NCBI GenBank assembly: GCA_021786815.1 | Contig: JAJYMR010000240.1 | Span: 1 to 30,161 of the forward strand | Length of the DNA stretch: 30,161 nucleotides | DNA from: Deltaproteobacteria bacterium | GTDB taxonomy: Bacteria; Desulfobacterota; Binatia; Binatales; Binataceae | Direction: 5' to 3' | Part shown: piece by piece, positions 15,005 through 22,546 of the stretch | Numbering within the stretch: position 1 is the stretch's first letter | Layout of the letters: each line of letters begins with the position of its first letter | Translations under genes and position numbers: made by a program | The notes under the pieces: model-generated | Seen by the model: the letters and a program-made list of their open reading frames with translations, nothing else | What the model was told of the DNA's origin: nothing | The model's database searches: none

Positions 15005-15964
15005 ATGTCTGAGCGAGCCAAAGACGAACTCGAGATATTCACAGGGAATTCGAACCCGGCGCTTGCGCGGGAAGTCTGTGAGCATCTCGACGTGCGTCTC
15101 GGCCAGGCCGAGGTGGGCCGTTTTCCCGACGGCGAAGTGATGGTCGAAGTGCGGGAGAACGTCCGCGGCGGCGACTGCTTCGTGCTGCAATCGGTCTGCA
15201 CGCCGCCGAACGAAAACCTGATGGAGCTTCTGCTGCTTACGGACGCGCTCAGGCGCGCCTCGGCCAAGCGGATCACGGCCGTCATTCCGTACTTCGGCTA
15301 TTCGCGCCAGGACCGCAAGGTTGCGCCGCGCGTTCCGATAAGCGCAAAACTGGTGGCCGACCTGATCACGACTTCCGGCGCCTCGCGGGTGCTGACGGTC
15401 GATCTGCACGCGGGCCAAATCCAGGGCTTTTTCAATATCCCGGTCGATAACCTGTACGCGATGCCGGTGCTGATCCAGTATCTGCGCAGGCGTGTCGAGG
15501 ATCAGAAGATTTCGGTCGTCTCACCCGACGCGGGCGGCGTGGAGCGGGCGCGTGCTTTCGCCCGGCGGCTGAACGCCGACCTTGCGATTATCGACAAGCG
15601 CAGGCGCCGCGCGAGCGAAGTCGCGGAGATGCGGCTGGTCGGCGAGGTCAAGGATACGGTCGCAGTCCTGGTGGACGACATGATCGACACGGCCGGAACG
15701 ATTACCGAGGCCGCGCGGGTGGTGTCGGCGGCCGGCGCGCGCGAGGTCATCGCCTGCGCGACCCATCCGATTCTTTCCGATCCCGCCTGCGATCGGCTGA
15801 ATCATTCCGCAATCAAGGAGATAATCACCACCAACACGATTCCGCTTCGCGCCAAGGCGCAAGCCGAGCTGGCCAATCTCAAGGTCATCTCGGTCGGCGG
15901 CCTGCTGGCGGAAGCGATTCGCCGCATCCATAATGAGGAGTCGGTCAGCTCGCTCTTCAACTGA
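15005..15964 (+). CDS. prs: ribose-phosphate pyrophosphokinase (PRPP synthetase)
   Basis: This enzyme makes PRPP from ribose-5-phosphate and ATP for nucleotide, histidine and tryptophan synthesis. The 319-residue class I enzyme has IFTGNSNPALA (11-21), GRFPDGE (38-44), the catalytic flexible-loop segment YSRQDRKVAPRVPISAK (99-115), TVDLHAGQIQGFF (131-143, His135) and the PRPP-binding loop VLVDDMIDTAGTI (221-233). Length is standard. The ATG at 15005 is preceded by an AG-rich stretch (GAGAGCACGAAGAAG). rplY follows 29 bases later. The downstream pth gene, often third in this cluster, is replaced here by dnaE. Confidence 0.97.
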   Translation: MSERAKDELEIFTGNSNPALAREVCEHLDVRLGQAEVGRFPDGEVMVEVRENVRGGDCFVLQSVCTPPNENLMELLLLTDALRRASAKRITAVIPYFGYSRQDRKVAPRVPISAKLVADLITTSGASRVLTVDLHAGQIQGFFNIPVDNLYAMPVLIQYLRRRVEDQKISVVSPDAGGVERARAFARRLNADLAIIDKRRRRASEVAEMRLVGEVKDTVAVLVDDMIDTAGTITEAARVVSAAGAREVIACATHPILSDPACDRLNHSAIKEIITTNTIPLRAKAQAELANLKVISVGGLLAEAIRRIHNEESVSSLFN

Positions 15965-15993
15965 ACGGGCGCGTTGGTGATTTCGAGGAAACG

Positions 15994-16701
15994 ATGGAAA
16001 CCGGAGAACTGGTCTGCGAAAAGAGGGAAACCAAGCCCAAGGGCTTTGTGAATCAGTTAAGGCGCGCGGGTCGCGTTCCGGCCGTTCTTTACGGCCCGAA
16101 GACCGCAACTACGGCGCTCTCGGTGAGCGCGGCTGACCTGCAAGCGCGCATCGCGCACGCTGCGCAAAGCCGCATCATCCGGCTCAAGTCGAATTCTCCG
16201 GACCTCGAAGGCAAGCACGTCATCCTGAAGGAAGTGCAGCGCGCTCCGGTTTCGCGCGAACTTCTGCACGCCGATCTTTACGAGGTCGATCTCTCGCGCA
16301 CGATCCGGGTTTCGGTCGCGCTCAAGTTTGTCGGCCGTCCCGCGGGCGTGGCGCTGGGTGGAATCATGCAGCCGCTTGAGCGCGGGGTCGAGGTCGAGTG
16401 CCTGCCGCTGGAGATTCCCGAGGCGATCGAGGTTGACGTAACCGAACTCGGCGTCCACGACGTGGTCCACGTTTCCGCGCTCAAGTTTGCCGGCAACGTC
16501 AAGCCGATTTACGAGACCGACTATCCGGTCGTGACAGTGCTTCCACCGACGGTCGCGGAGGCTCCCGCCGCCGCGGCTCCGGCCGAGGGCGAAGCTGCCG
16601 AGGCCGCTGCGGCTCCGGCCGAAGGCGCGGCAGCGCCAGCGGCAGGCGCAGCGAAGGAATCGGGCGGCGCTGGCGCCGCAGGCGCAGCGAAGAAAGCGTA
16701 A
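15994..16701 (+). CDS. rplY: 50S ribosomal protein L25, Ctc (long) form
   Basis: L25 binds 5S rRNA in the large ribosomal subunit. The 235-residue protein has the L25 domain (about 5-95: KRETKPKGFVNQLRRAGRVPAVLYG, then VILKEVQRAPVSRELLHADLYEV) and the TL5 C-terminal domain (about 100-185: VALKFVGRPAGVALGGIMQ, VECLPLEIPEAIEVDVTELGVHD). A tail of about 45 residues made almost only of Ala, Pro, Gly and Glu, ending in AKKA, follows. Such low-complexity tails are common in Ctc-form L25 proteins. GAGGA stands six bases before the ATG. It is co-directional with prs and probably in one transcript. Confidence 0.95.
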   Translation: METGELVCEKRETKPKGFVNQLRRAGRVPAVLYGPKTATTALSVSAADLQARIAHAAQSRIIRLKSNSPDLEGKHVILKEVQRAPVSRELLHADLYEVDLSRTIRVSVALKFVGRPAGVALGGIMQPLERGVEVECLPLEIPEAIEVDVTELGVHDVVHVSALKFAGNVKPIYETDYPVVTVLPPTVAEAPAAAAPAEGEAAEAAAAPAEGAAAPAAGAAKESGGAGAAGAAKKA

Positions 16702-16724
16702 CGCCCGGATAAACCGCGGTTTCC

Positions 16725-16810
16725 TCCGTGCGCAAAGGGCGCACGGACGGGGACCTGGCGGCGCAGGATTGCGCCGTCGGTGTTCGGGCTGCGCTTGCTC
16801 AAGCGCGAAC
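16725..16810 (+). promoter_or_regulatory. three consecutive hairpins between rplY and dnaE
   Basis: Three stem-loops lie end to end. The first is TCCGTGCGC (16725-16733), loop AAAGG, GCGCACGGA (16739-16747), a perfect nine-base-pair stem. The second is CGGCGCA (16759-16765), loop GGAT, TGCGCCG (16770-16776). The third is GCGCTT (16791-16796), loop GCTC, AAGCGC (16801-16806), with outer GTTC/GAAC pairing possible. No T tract follows any of them, so a classical intrinsic terminator is not shown. Position between two essential genes suggests read-through control, RNA processing, or dnaE leader regulation. Confidence 0.5.
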
Positions 16811-16847
16811 CCGGATGGCGCGAACGGAGGGGAAGGGGGCGTCCGCG

Positions 16848-19800
16848 ATGAGCTTCGTTCATCTGCACGTTCATACGCAGTTCAGTCTTCTCGACGGCGC
16901 CAACAAGGTCGGCCCTCTGCTCGACCACGCCAAGGCCTGCGGGATGGAGGCGATGGCGATCACCGACCATGGCAACATGTTCGGTGCGGTCGAGTTCTTC
17001 CGCAAGGCGACCGAGCGCGGGATAAAGCCGATAATCGGATGCGAGGCGTATCTCGCTCCCGGAAAGCGCACCGACCGCAGCCAGGCGCCCAGAAGCGACG
17101 ATTTCGACGGCGGCGGGAACTACCATCTAATCCTGCTCGCGCAGAACGCGGCCGGCTATCGCAACCTCTGCCGGCTTCTCACCTCGGCCTACAAGGAAGG
17201 GCTCTACTACAAGCCGCGAATCGACCGCGAGATCCTCGCGGAGCTTTCCGAGGGCCTTATCGTGCTGTCCGGATGTCTCTCGGGCGAACTGGCGCGTGCG
17301 CTTCGGGCGGACCGCTTCGACAAGGCGTGCGAAGTCGCTGAATGGTACGCAAGGACCTTCCCCGGACGCTTCTATCTCGAACTCCAGGACAACAAGCTCC
17401 ACAGCCCGTTCAACCAGGCGATCGCTGAAATCGGAAAGAAGCTCGGGCTTCCGCTGGTCGCGACCAACGACTGCCACTATCTCCATCGCGATGACGCCAA
17501 GGCGCACGAAGTCCTGCTCTGCATCCAGACCGGCAAGACGCTCGCCGACGAGAGCCGATGGCGGTTCGAGACCGACGAGCTTTATGTAAAGACGCCCGAG
17601 GAGATGGCCAGGGCGTTTGGCAAGGACGCTGAGGCGTACCGGAACACGGCCGAGATCGCACGGCGGGTCGATTTCGAATTCGATTTCGGGAAGTTCCATT
17701 TCCCGGTATTCGACGCGGGCGCAGGCGTCGATCTCGACGCCGAGCTCGAGCGCCAGGCGCGAAAGGGGTTGGACGACCGGCTTGCGGAAATCGCCTCGCG
17801 CCGCGGCGAGGTGGACGAGAAGGTTTACCGCGAGCGGCTGGAGCGTGAGCTTCCGGTTATCCGCGAGATGGGCTTCTCCGGCTACATGCTGATCGTCGCG
17901 GACTTCATCAACTACGCCAAAGACCGAGGTATCCCGGTCGGCCCCGGACGCGGCTCGGTGGTCGGAAGCCTCGTGTCCTACGCGCTCAGAATCACCGATA
18001 TTGACCCGATCGAGCACAAGCTGCTTTTCGAGCGATGGCTCAATCCGGGGCGGCGCTCGATGCCCGATATCGACACGGACTTCTGCTTCGAGCGGCGCGA
18101 TGAGATTCTCGACTACGTGCGTGCCAAGTACGGCGAGGAGCGGGTCGCGCAGATAATCACCTTCGGGACGATCAAGGGCAAGCAGGCAATCCGCGACGTC
18201 GGGCGGGTGCTGGGACTTTCCTTCGCCGAGACCGACAAAATCGTCAAGCTCTATCCCGCGCCCAAGCAGGGACGTGACTTTCCGCTCGAGGCGGCGCTCG
18301 AGATGGAGCCGAGGCTGCGCGAGGAGCGCAAGCGGCATCCGGAACTCTTCGATTACGCGCTTAAGCTCGAGGGCCTGCTGCGGCATTCCTCCAAGCATGC
18401 CGCCGGCGTGGTGATCTCCGACGTTCCGCTCTCCGATATCGTACCGCTTTACGTGGACAAGGAGCGTGCCGACGGCAGCCTCGCGATAACCCAGTACTCG
18501 ATGAAGGGCGTGGAGGAGATCGGACTCATAAAGTTCGACTTCCTCGCGCTCAAGAACCTGACGCTCATCAAGGAAGCGCTCGATCTGCTCCGCGCCGGCG
18601 GAAAGGAGCCGCCCGATCTCAATCGGCTCGGACTGGAGGAACCGGACACGTACCGGCTTCTTTCACGCGGCGATACGGTGGGTGTCTTCCAGATGACCGA
18701 GTCGGGGATGCGCCGGTTCCTTACCGAACTCAAGCCGTCCTGCTTCGAGGACGTTATCGCGGCGATTGCGCTGTTCCGGCCGGGGCCGCTCGACGCCGTC
18801 GAGGACGGCAAGACGATGGTCCAGCACTATATCGACCGAAAGCACGGCCGCGAGCCCGTGCGCTACGACCATCCCGGCCTCAAGCCCGTTCTCGAGGACA
18901 CTTACGGCGTCATCCTGTACCAGGAGCAGGTCATGCGCGCGGCGCAGGCGCTCGCCGGCTATACGCTGGAAGAAGCCGACATCCTGCGCGCCGCGATGGG
19001 CAAGAAGAAGAAGGAAGTCATGGAGAAGGAACGCGCCCGCTTCGTCGAGGGCGCGGGCCGAAACGGTATCAGCCGCGAGCTGGCCGAGTCGATCTTCTCC
19101 AAGATCGAGACCTTCGCCTCGTACGGATTCAACCGCTCGCACGCAGCGGCCTACGCGCTCACCTCGTACACGACCGCCTATCTTAAGGCGCACTATCCGC
19201 GCGAGTTCATGGCGGCGCTGATGTCGCTCGAGATGGACGACCAGGCCAAGACCTACAAGAACATCTCGGCGCTGCGCGAGATGGGAATCACGATCCTGCC
19301 GCCGGAGCTCAACCGCAGCGGCGTAAAATTCACCGTGGCCGACGGCGGAATCCGGTTCGGCCTGGGCGGCGTGCGCGGCGTCGGAGTGAAGACCGCCGAG
19401 GCGATAATCGCCGAGCGCGAGGCCAACGGGCCGTACGAGGATCTCGCCGATTTCTGCGCGCGGGTCGGCGCGCAGTCGGTTAACCGCCGGGTCCTAGAGG
19501 CGCTCATCAAATGCGGCGCCTTCGATTGGACCGGCGAGGCCCGCGCCGCCCTCAACGCCCAGGTCGAGGAAGCGCTCAGGATTGCCCAGAAGATGCAATC
19601 CGACGCCGAGAAAAATCAGATGGGGCTGTTCGGCGCCGCGGCGGCGAAACCCACGCTCGTGCCCAAACATGAGCCGGTTTCCGAGTGGGACTCGAAGGAA
19701 AAGCTCAAGTATGAGAAGGAGGCGCTCGGCTTCTACATCACGGCCCATCCGCTCGACAAGTACGAGCAGGAGCTGGCGCGCATCAGCAAGCTTACGACCG

Positions 19801-20324
19801 CCGACCTGTCCGCGGCGCCCGACGGAAGCCAGGTCCAGCTTTCGGGCGTCGTCCAGGCCATCAAGCTCAAGAACAACAAATCTGGCAAGCGCTACGCGAC
19901 CTTCTCGCTCGAGGATCGCGAAGGCGTGGTCGAGGCGATCGCCTGGCCCGAGACCTATCAGAAGTATGAGCAGATAATTTTGGGCGACGATCCGATAATG
20001 GTGCGCGGAAAGCTCGACGTGGACGAGGAACGCGCGCAGATAATCGTCGACGAGCTGCGGCCACTCAACGCGGCGCTGGTCGATTCGGTGCGCGAGGTGC
20101 GGATCCGCGCGCCCAAGCACAAACTGGTCAACGGGGGACTCGACCAATTGCGCGGCGCGCTCGAGCGCCATCCCGGCCGCTCGCTCACCTATCTGCATCT
20201 TGCCTACAATGACGGGCGCGAGGCGATCCTGCTCCTTGGCGAAAGCTTCCGCGTAAGTCCGACCGACGCATTCGTGGCCGACGTTGAGCGGGTGCTTGCG
20301 CCCGGAGCGGTCGAATTGCGGTGA
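16848..20324 (+). CDS. dnaE: DNA polymerase III alpha subunit
   Basis: This is the replicative polymerase catalytic subunit, 1158 residues, the usual DnaE1 length. The N-terminal PHP domain begins FVHLHVHTQFSLLDG (3-17) with AITDHGN and the later NDCHYL. The palm has GPGRGSVVGSLVSYAL and the catalytic PDIDTDF (406-412, Asp407 and Asp409), with the third carboxylate Asp564 in FDFLALKNLT. QMGLF at 924-928 fits the internal clamp-binding motif QxxLF. An OB-fold (VQLSGVVQAIKLKNNKSGKRYATFSLED) and C-terminal domain follow. The ATG at 16848 starts the conserved HxHxH region and has a GGGGG run about ten bases upstream. Upstream in-frame ATGs would add non-conserved, hairpin-rich sequence. Confidence 0.98.
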   Translation: MSFVHLHVHTQFSLLDGANKVGPLLDHAKACGMEAMAITDHGNMFGAVEFFRKATERGIKPIIGCEAYLAPGKRTDRSQAPRSDDFDGGGNYHLILLAQNAAGYRNLCRLLTSAYKEGLYYKPRIDREILAELSEGLIVLSGCLSGELARALRADRFDKACEVAEWYARTFPGRFYLELQDNKLHSPFNQAIAEIGKKLGLPLVATNDCHYLHRDDAKAHEVLLCIQTGKTLADESRWRFETDELYVKTPEEMARAFGKDAEAYRNTAEIARRVDFEFDFGKFHFPVFDAGAGVDLDAELERQARKGLDDRLAEIASRRGEVDEKVYRERLERELPVIREMGFSGYMLIVADFINYAKDRGIPVGPGRGSVVGSLVSYALRITDIDPIEHKLLFERWLNPGRRSMPDIDTDFCFERRDEILDYVRAKYGEERVAQIITFGTIKGKQAIRDVGRVLGLSFAETDKIVKLYPAPKQGRDFPLEAALEMEPRLREERKRHPELFDYALKLEGLLRHSSKHAAGVVISDVPLSDIVPLYVDKERADGSLAITQYSMKGVEEIGLIKFDFLALKNLTLIKEALDLLRAGGKEPPDLNRLGLEEPDTYRLLSRGDTVGVFQMTESGMRRFLTELKPSCFEDVIAAIALFRPGPLDAVEDGKTMVQHYIDRKHGREPVRYDHPGLKPVLEDTYGVILYQEQVMRAAQALAGYTLEEADILRAAMGKKKKEVMEKERARFVEGAGRNGISRELAESIFSKIETFASYGFNRSHAAAYALTSYTTAYLKAHYPREFMAALMSLEMDDQAKTYKNISALREMGITILPPELNRSGVKFTVADGGIRFGLGGVRGVGVKTAEAIIAEREANGPYEDLADFCARVGAQSVNRRVLEALIKCGAFDWTGEARAALNAQVEEALRIAQKMQSDAEKNQMGLFGAAAAKPTLVPKHEPVSEWDSKEKLKYEKEALGFYITAHPLDKYEQELARISKLTTADLSAAPDGSQVQLSGVVQAIKLKNNKSGKRYATFSLEDREGVVEAIAWPETYQKYEQIILGDDPIMVRGKLDVDEERAQIIVDELRPLNAALVDSVREVRIRAPKHKLVNGGLDQLRGALERHPGRSLTYLHLAYNDGREAILLLGESFRVSPTDAFVADVERVLAPGAVELR

Positions 20325-20341
20325 AATGGCGGCGAAAACGG

Positions 20342-20370
20342 TTCGCAACCATCGGGTGTTTTGGTAAATT
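20342..20370 (+). promoter_or_regulatory. possible hflX promoter
   Basis: TTCGCA (20342-20347) and TAAATT (20365-20370) are spaced by 17 bases. Each matches the sigma70 consensus at four of six positions. The 80-base dnaE-hflX gap is AT-richer here than its surroundings. hflX may also be transcribed by read-through from dnaE. Confidence 0.3.
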
Positions 20371-20384
20371 CATAGGTAGCAATC

Positions 20385-20414
20385 ATGTCTTTTGAATCGC
20401 GAGGTTGCGCCTGA
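20385..20414 (+). other. possible nine-codon leader ORF overlapping the hflX start
   Basis: An ATG at 20385, with AGGT about eight bases upstream, opens nine codons (MSFESRGCA) ending in TGA at 20412-20414. It overlaps the likely hflX TTG start at 20405 in another frame, an arrangement that could couple the two translations. It may equally be chance, or reflect a sequencing frameshift hiding an ATG start for hflX. Confidence 0.25.
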
Positions 20415-21721
20415 GAGTCTTGCCTGGCGATCGTATTTCGGGGAGTGCCGAGCGCGCGGTCCTGGTCGGTATAGAGCTTGGAGCGCGCGAGGGGATTCGC
20501 TCCGAGGACTCCCTGTCCGAACTCAAAGCCCTTGCACAAAGTGCCGGAGCCGAGGTCGCTTCGACCGTGAGCCAGAGGCTCAAGGCACCCGACCCTCGAA
20601 CATTTATCGGACGCGGAAAAGCCGCAGAAGTGCGCGGTATCGCCGACTCGGCCCATGCGGAACTGGTCATTTTCGATGACGCGCTTACGCCGGCGCAGGC
20701 CCGCAACCTGGAGAACGAGCTCAAGCTCCGGGTGATCGACCGAAGCCAGCTCATCCTCGACATCTTTGCCCAGCGCGCCCGCACACTCGAAGGCAAGCTC
20801 CAGGTCGAGATCGCCCAGTTGAGCTACCTTCAGCCGCGGCTTACGCGGCAGTGGACGCATCTTTCACGCGTGCGCGGCGGCGGCTCGGGCGCCGGGATGG
20901 TCGGCACGCGCGGACCGGGTGAAACCCAGCTCGAAGTCGACCGTCGCAAGGTACGCGAGCGGCTCTCGAGGCTTCGCGAGCGGTTGCGCGAGGTGGTGCG
21001 CTCGCGTGAAATCCAGCGGCGGCGCAGACTCGAGGTGCCGTATCCGACGGTCGCGCTGGTGGGTTACACGAACTCGGGAAAATCCACCCTGATGAACGCG
21101 CTCACCACGGCGGAGGTCGAAGCGGCCGACCGGCCGTTCTCAACCCTCGACCCCACCGTGCGCCGGCTCAAGCTTCCCGGCAGGATGAGCGTGATGCTGG
21201 TCGATACGGTAGGCTTCATCCATCGCCTGCCGCACATGCTGATCGAGGCGTTCAAGGCGACGCTCGAGGAAGTGAGGACGGCGAGCCTGCTGCTCCACGT
21301 TGTCGACGCGAGTTCGGAGCTTGCGCCCGAGCGGATAGAAGTCGTCGACAAGGTGCTCGAAGAGATAGGCGCGGGCGCCACGCCCCGAATCCTCGTGATG
21401 AACAAGACCGACCTGATGCCGCACGGGGTTAGCCCGGCGCAAAGTCGCGATAGCGTCGCCGTGTCGGCTCTGACGGGCGAGGGCCTCGACGAGCTTCTGA
21501 GAGCGGTCGCGCGTTTCTTTGCGGGCTCGCGCGAGGAGGTCGCGGTAACGCTATCGGCCGAGCGCGGGGACCTGGTGGCGATGGCGCGGCGCGACGGCGA
21601 GGTGCTCAGCGAAGAGTACCGCGACGGCGTGGTCGATATGCGGGCGCTGGTGAGCCGGCCGGTTGCCGGACGGCTGCGCAAAGCGGCGCTCTCCGGACAA
21701 GGATCGCCGCACGCCCGATGA
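20405..21721 (+). CDS. hflX: GTPase HflX, ribosome-associated
   Basis: HflX is a GTPase that binds stalled or hibernating ribosomes and splits them. The 438-residue protein has the N-terminal HflX domain: RTFIGRGKAAEV, LVIFDDALTPAQARNLE, VIDRSQLILDIFAQRARTLEGKLQVEIAQL. A glycine-rich loop (LSRVRGGGSGAGMVGTRGPGETQLE) and coiled-coil arm come next, then the G domain: G1 GYTNSGKST (220-228), DTVGFIHRLP, and NKTD. All GTPase motifs are intact. No ATG is available in frame at the start; a TTG at 20405 or 20420 must be used, with no well-spaced ribosome site, so the exact N-terminus is uncertain. Its stop overlaps the pgsA start (ATGA). Confidence 0.94.
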   Translation: MRLRVLPGDRISGSAERAVLVGIELGAREGIRSEDSLSELKALAQSAGAEVASTVSQRLKAPDPRTFIGRGKAAEVRGIADSAHAELVIFDDALTPAQARNLENELKLRVIDRSQLILDIFAQRARTLEGKLQVEIAQLSYLQPRLTRQWTHLSRVRGGGSGAGMVGTRGPGETQLEVDRRKVRERLSRLRERLREVVRSREIQRRRRLEVPYPTVALVGYTNSGKSTLMNALTTAEVEAADRPFSTLDPTVRRLKLPGRMSVMLVDTVGFIHRLPHMLIEAFKATLEEVRTASLLLHVVDASSELAPERIEVVDKVLEEIGAGATPRILVMNKTDLMPHGVSPAQSRDSVAVSALTGEGLDELLRAVARFFAGSREEVAVTLSAERGDLVAMARRDGEVLSEEYRDGVVDMRALVSRPVAGRLRKAALSGQGSPHAR

Positions 21722-22338
21722 CGCCCCGCCACGAGCCTCCGCGGGCCCCGACTCTACGGGTCGCGCGTCCGCCAATCAGGGAACTTCTCAACCTTCCCAA
21801 CCTGCTGACCCTGTTAAGGCTCTTCCTGATCCCGGTTTTTCTCGGCTTCGTGGGGCGCCATGAATATACCGAGGCGCTTTACGTATTCGTTGCGGCGGCG
21901 CTGACCGACAGTCTCGACGGTACGGTCGCGCGATGGTTCCATGCGAAGACCGAACTCGGCGCGTTCCTCGATCCGCTCGCGGATAAGCTGATGCTGCTCA
22001 GCGCTTTCGTTGCGCTGACCTTCGAGCATGAGATGGAGATATGGGTGCTCGGCGTGGTGATCATCCGCGACGTGGTGATTGTGGTCGGCTACTTCATGAT
22101 TTCCTTCGTGACCGGCGAGCGGATTCCGGTGCGTCCGAGCTACCTGGGCAAGGCGAGCACGTTCTTTCAGCTTGCGTGCATAGTCGGTGCGCTCGTCCAG
22201 TTGGAGAGCATCTACCAGCAGCAATGGTACGCGCTGCTGTACACGATGGTGGCGTTCACGGCGGTCTCGGGGATGCATTACGTCTATCGCGGGCTGGTGT
22301 GGCTCTTCTACCGCGAACCGCAACTGTTCGAGCAGTAG
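21718..22338 (+). CDS. pgsA: CDP-diacylglycerol-glycerol-3-phosphate 3-phosphatidyltransferase
   Basis: PgsA makes phosphatidylglycerophosphate in the inner membrane, the first step to phosphatidylglycerol and cardiolipin. The 206-residue protein has the full CDP-alcohol phosphotransferase motif Dx2DGx2ARx8Gx3Dx3D at Asp64, Asp67, Gly68, Ala71, Arg72, Gly81, Asp85 and Asp89. N-terminal LLNLPNLLTLLRLFLIPVFL (23-42) is the family's first helix, and four to five more hydrophobic helices follow. A Pro/Arg-rich N-terminus of about 20 residues precedes the fold. The ATG overlaps the hflX stop by four bases, so translation is coupled. PgsA is favoured over phosphatidylserine synthase or cardiolipin-type enzymes because of the NxxTLxR start and size. 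Confidence 0.92.
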   Translation: MTPRHEPPRAPTLRVARPPIRELLNLPNLLTLLRLFLIPVFLGFVGRHEYTEALYVFVAAALTDSLDGTVARWFHAKTELGAFLDPLADKLMLLSAFVALTFEHEMEIWVLGVVIIRDVVIVVGYFMISFVTGERIPVRPSYLGKASTFFQLACIVGALVQLESIYQQQWYALLYTMVAFTAVSGMHYVYRGLVWLFYREPQLFEQ

Positions 22339-22392
22339 CGGCCACGTTGAGAACGCGCGGCGCACGTGTTCGCGCCGAAGCGTTCCCTTTGC

Positions 22393-22488
22393 GTCACTCT
22401 GAGCGCCAGCGAAGAGTCCCCGCGAAGCGGGATGCGGACAAACCGCCTGCGGCGGACTTTTTGCTTCGCAGACTTCGCGCGGAATGAC
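22393..22488. repeat. imperfect inverted repeat, REP-like element
   Basis: The segment opens with GTCACTCTGAGCGCCAGCGA and closes with CTTCGCGCGGAATGAC, whose reverse complement (GTCATTCCGCGCGAAG) resembles the opening arm. Inside are further short palindromes: CCGCGAAGCGG and CCGCCTGCGGCGG. The arms have the look of the widespread 'GTCATTCTGAGCG...CGCTCAGAATGAC' interspersed repeats of many bacterial genomes. It fills the 208-base gap between the convergent genes pgsA and the CoA-transferase, where such elements usually sit. Only one copy is visible in this window. Confidence 0.55.
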
Positions 22489-22546
22489 CCGGGAAGCGCC
22501 TCGTGCGTGCCTTTATTCCGCGAATTTCCGGCCCACGCGCGCGCCG

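Noticed and set aside
13691..15418. Minus-strand open frame of about 575 codons
   Set aside because: It runs antisense through ispE, tRNA-Gln and prs; its product is Arg-rich and matches nothing.
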